NCBI GenBank assembly: GCA_031269135.1
Contig: JAISZP010000217.1
Coordinates: forward strand, 1 to 5,560
Length of the DNA: 5,560 nucleotides
Reading direction: 5' to 3'
Source of the DNA: Deltaproteobacteria bacterium
GTDB lineage: Bacteria; Desulfobacterota; Desulfarculia; Adiutricales; Adiutricaceae
The notes beneath the pieces are model-generated. The model was not told the DNA's origin, searched no databases, and saw only the letters and a list, made by a program, of their open reading frames with translations. Of the stretch, positions 5,153 through 5,560 are shown in pieces. The first letter of the stretch is position 1, and every line of letters begins with the position of its first letter. Both the position numbers and the translations under genes were made by a program.

Positions 5153-5181
5153 TTGATTTAATTAAGAGTCTAGGGTAAAAT
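5153..5181 (+). promoter_or_regulatory. promoter candidate upstream of lysS
   Basis: TTGATT (5153-5158), a 17-nt spacer and TAAAAT (5176-5181) form one of the best sigma70-like matches in the window. Start near 5188 would give lysS a leader of about 230 nt, or produce a short independent RNA if transcription stops at 5219-5235. Confidence 0.55.
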
Positions 5182-5186
5182 TCTGA

Positions 5187-5235
5187 GAACAAAAAGGCAG
5201 CCTAGGATTTTGTTCGCTAAATCGCCGATTTTTTT
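5187..5235 (+). promoter_or_regulatory. possible 5' hairpin and attenuator-like structure in the lysS leader
   Basis: GAACAAAA (5187-5194) pairs perfectly with TTTTGTTC (5208-5215) around a 13-nt loop, beginning at the predicted transcription start. It is followed by a small stem AAATC (5219-5223) and GATTT (5227-5231) with loop GCC and a T-run to 5235, resembling a weak intrinsic terminator. No T-box or known riboswitch motif is recognised. The second stem is AT-rich and marginal, so regulation is a hypothesis. Confidence 0.35.
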
Positions 5236-5258
5236 ACAGTTTTTTCCTAAAAATATTA

Positions 5259-5336
5259 ATGGATAAAGATGAGGCGGATCTTTCCCGGCATCTATCGTCA
5301 AGCTTCAAGCGTCAAGCAATTATCGTCAAGCAATGA
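5259..5336 (+). CDS. possible 25-aa upstream ORF in the lysS leader
   Basis: ATG 5259 opens a 25-codon frame, MDKDEADLSRHLSSSFKRQA then IIVKQ, ending at TGA 5334-5336. That stop overlaps ATG 5333, which is in frame with lysS, in an ATGA arrangement. There is no clear ribosome binding site (only AT-rich sequence precedes it) and no lysine run typical of an attenuator peptide. Part of it is encoded by the TCAAGC heptamer repeats. It is most likely spurious and is listed because of the stop-start overlap. Confidence 0.15.
   Translation: MDKDEADLSRHLSSSFKRQAIIVKQ
5298..5331. repeat. TCAAGC repeats with 7-bp spacing
   Basis: TCAAGC occurs at 5298, 5305, 5312 and 5326, giving spacings of 7, 7 and 14 bp. 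The larger blocks TATCGTCAAGC (5293-5303, 5321-5331) and CGTCAAGCAAT (5310-5320, 5324-5334) are also repeated. It lies about 90 bp before the preferred lysS start. Confidence 0.75.
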
Positions 5337-5419
5337 CGCAGGCCCCGAAAGCCGGCGTCAAATCCTATATTTCTTTGCCGTTACAGTACTATTATAAGGT
5401 CGCCAGTAGGGAGTCCTCC

Positions 5420-5560
5420 TTGGAAGTCCAGCCAGATCAGTCAATCGAAACCCAAGAGCTTAGCGATGAAAAAAGCCCGGTCATTCAAGCCCGCTTCCAG
5501 AAGGCTAAGACCATGGCCGCTGCTGGGTTAAACCTCTACCCAAACGCATTCAGACCTAAA
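5420..5560 (+). CDS. lysS: lysyl-tRNA synthetase, N-terminal fragment (runs off the window)
   Basis: Charges tRNA-Lys with lysine (class II enzyme). Only the first 47 codons are present and the frame is open at the window end. The visible part matches the start of bacterial LysS: a charged N-terminal helix (PVIQARFQKAKTMAAAG) followed by LNLYPNAFRPK, equivalent to the family's GINPYPNxFxP that leads into the anticodon-binding OB fold. A TTG start at 5420 is chosen because GGGAG (5409-5413) lies 6 nt upstream, the same spacing as in the precorrin-2 dehydrogenase gene. The alternative in-frame ATG at 5333 would add 29 residues with no family resemblance and has no ribosome binding site. No catalytic motif is visible because the core domain lies beyond the window. 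Confidence 0.85.
   Translation, partial: MEVQPDQSIETQELSDEKSPVIQARFQKAKTMAAAGLNLYPNAFRPK

Larger units (their letters stand above)
5018..5242. repeat. dispersed 14-bp direct repeat
   Basis: TTTTTTTACAGTTT occurs at 5018-5031 and at 5229-5242. The low-complexity T-run lowers its significance, but the shared ACAGTTT makes it more than a homopolymer match. The second copy overlaps a possible attenuator or terminator T-run upstream of lysS. Confidence 0.5.
4671..5419. other. repeat-rich AT-rich intergenic region between hpt and lysS
   Basis: About 750 bp without a convincing gene. An open frame at 4905-5105 has no ribosome binding site and is assembled partly from direct repeats, so it is not called. 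The region holds several unrelated short tandem repeats, two dispersed direct repeats (12 and 14 bp), a terminator candidate, and in its last third a promoter with possible leader hairpins before lysS. The individual elements are listed separately. Confidence 0.7.

Noticed and set aside
5293..5334. TCAAGC repeats as a CRISPR array
   Set aside because: Units are 6-11 bp with 1-8 bp spacing, far too short for CRISPR repeats and spacers, and no cas gene is present.

Overview
The window reads as a chromosomal stretch of a Gram-negative-like bacterium with roughly balanced base composition. Its class is not fixed by the sequence. The separate Met8-type precorrin-2 dehydrogenase directly beside hemA, and the style of the proteins, would fit Desulfobacterota (former Deltaproteobacteria). 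That is an inference of low to moderate confidence.

Layout. A solitary Fic/DUF4172 AMP-transferase gene (120-1232, +) has its own sigma70-type promoter, and a long near-perfect palindrome lies across the -10 box. It ends inside a 16-bp tandem duplication that supplies its stop codon. A gene-free 480 bp follows. Then come a minus-strand rho-independent terminator (1641-1693) and the tRNA-Ser(TGA) gene it serves (1710-1797, -, CCA encoded). Another gene-free 400 bp leads to a two-gene tetrapyrrole operon: a precorrin-2 dehydrogenase/siroheme synthase N-domain protein (2244-2903) and glutamyl-tRNA reductase hemA (2915-4159), 11 nt apart. A stand-alone histidine phosphotransfer (HPt) protein (4323-4670) comes next. 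About 750 bp of AT-rich non-coding DNA follows, full of short tandem repeats with unit lengths of 7, 11 and 16 bp. The last 141 bases are the 5' end of lysS, which runs off the window and has a plausible promoter about 230 nt upstream.

How the genes work together. HemA makes glutamate-1-semialdehyde from Glu-tRNA, the entry to all tetrapyrroles. The dehydrogenase upstream of it oxidises precorrin-2 on the siroheme branch, which also leads to heme in organisms using the alternative heme route. The two genes therefore couple pathway entry with the branch enzyme. Fic, HPt and LysS are not linked to them functionally.

No previously undescribed multi-gene system is visible. The points most worth a second look are the palindromic operator candidate on the fic promoter in front of a Fic protein with a C-terminal winged helix, a His-to-Tyr change at a catalytic-region position of HemA, the possible structured leader of lysS, and the cluster of unrelated short tandem repeats between hpt and lysS.
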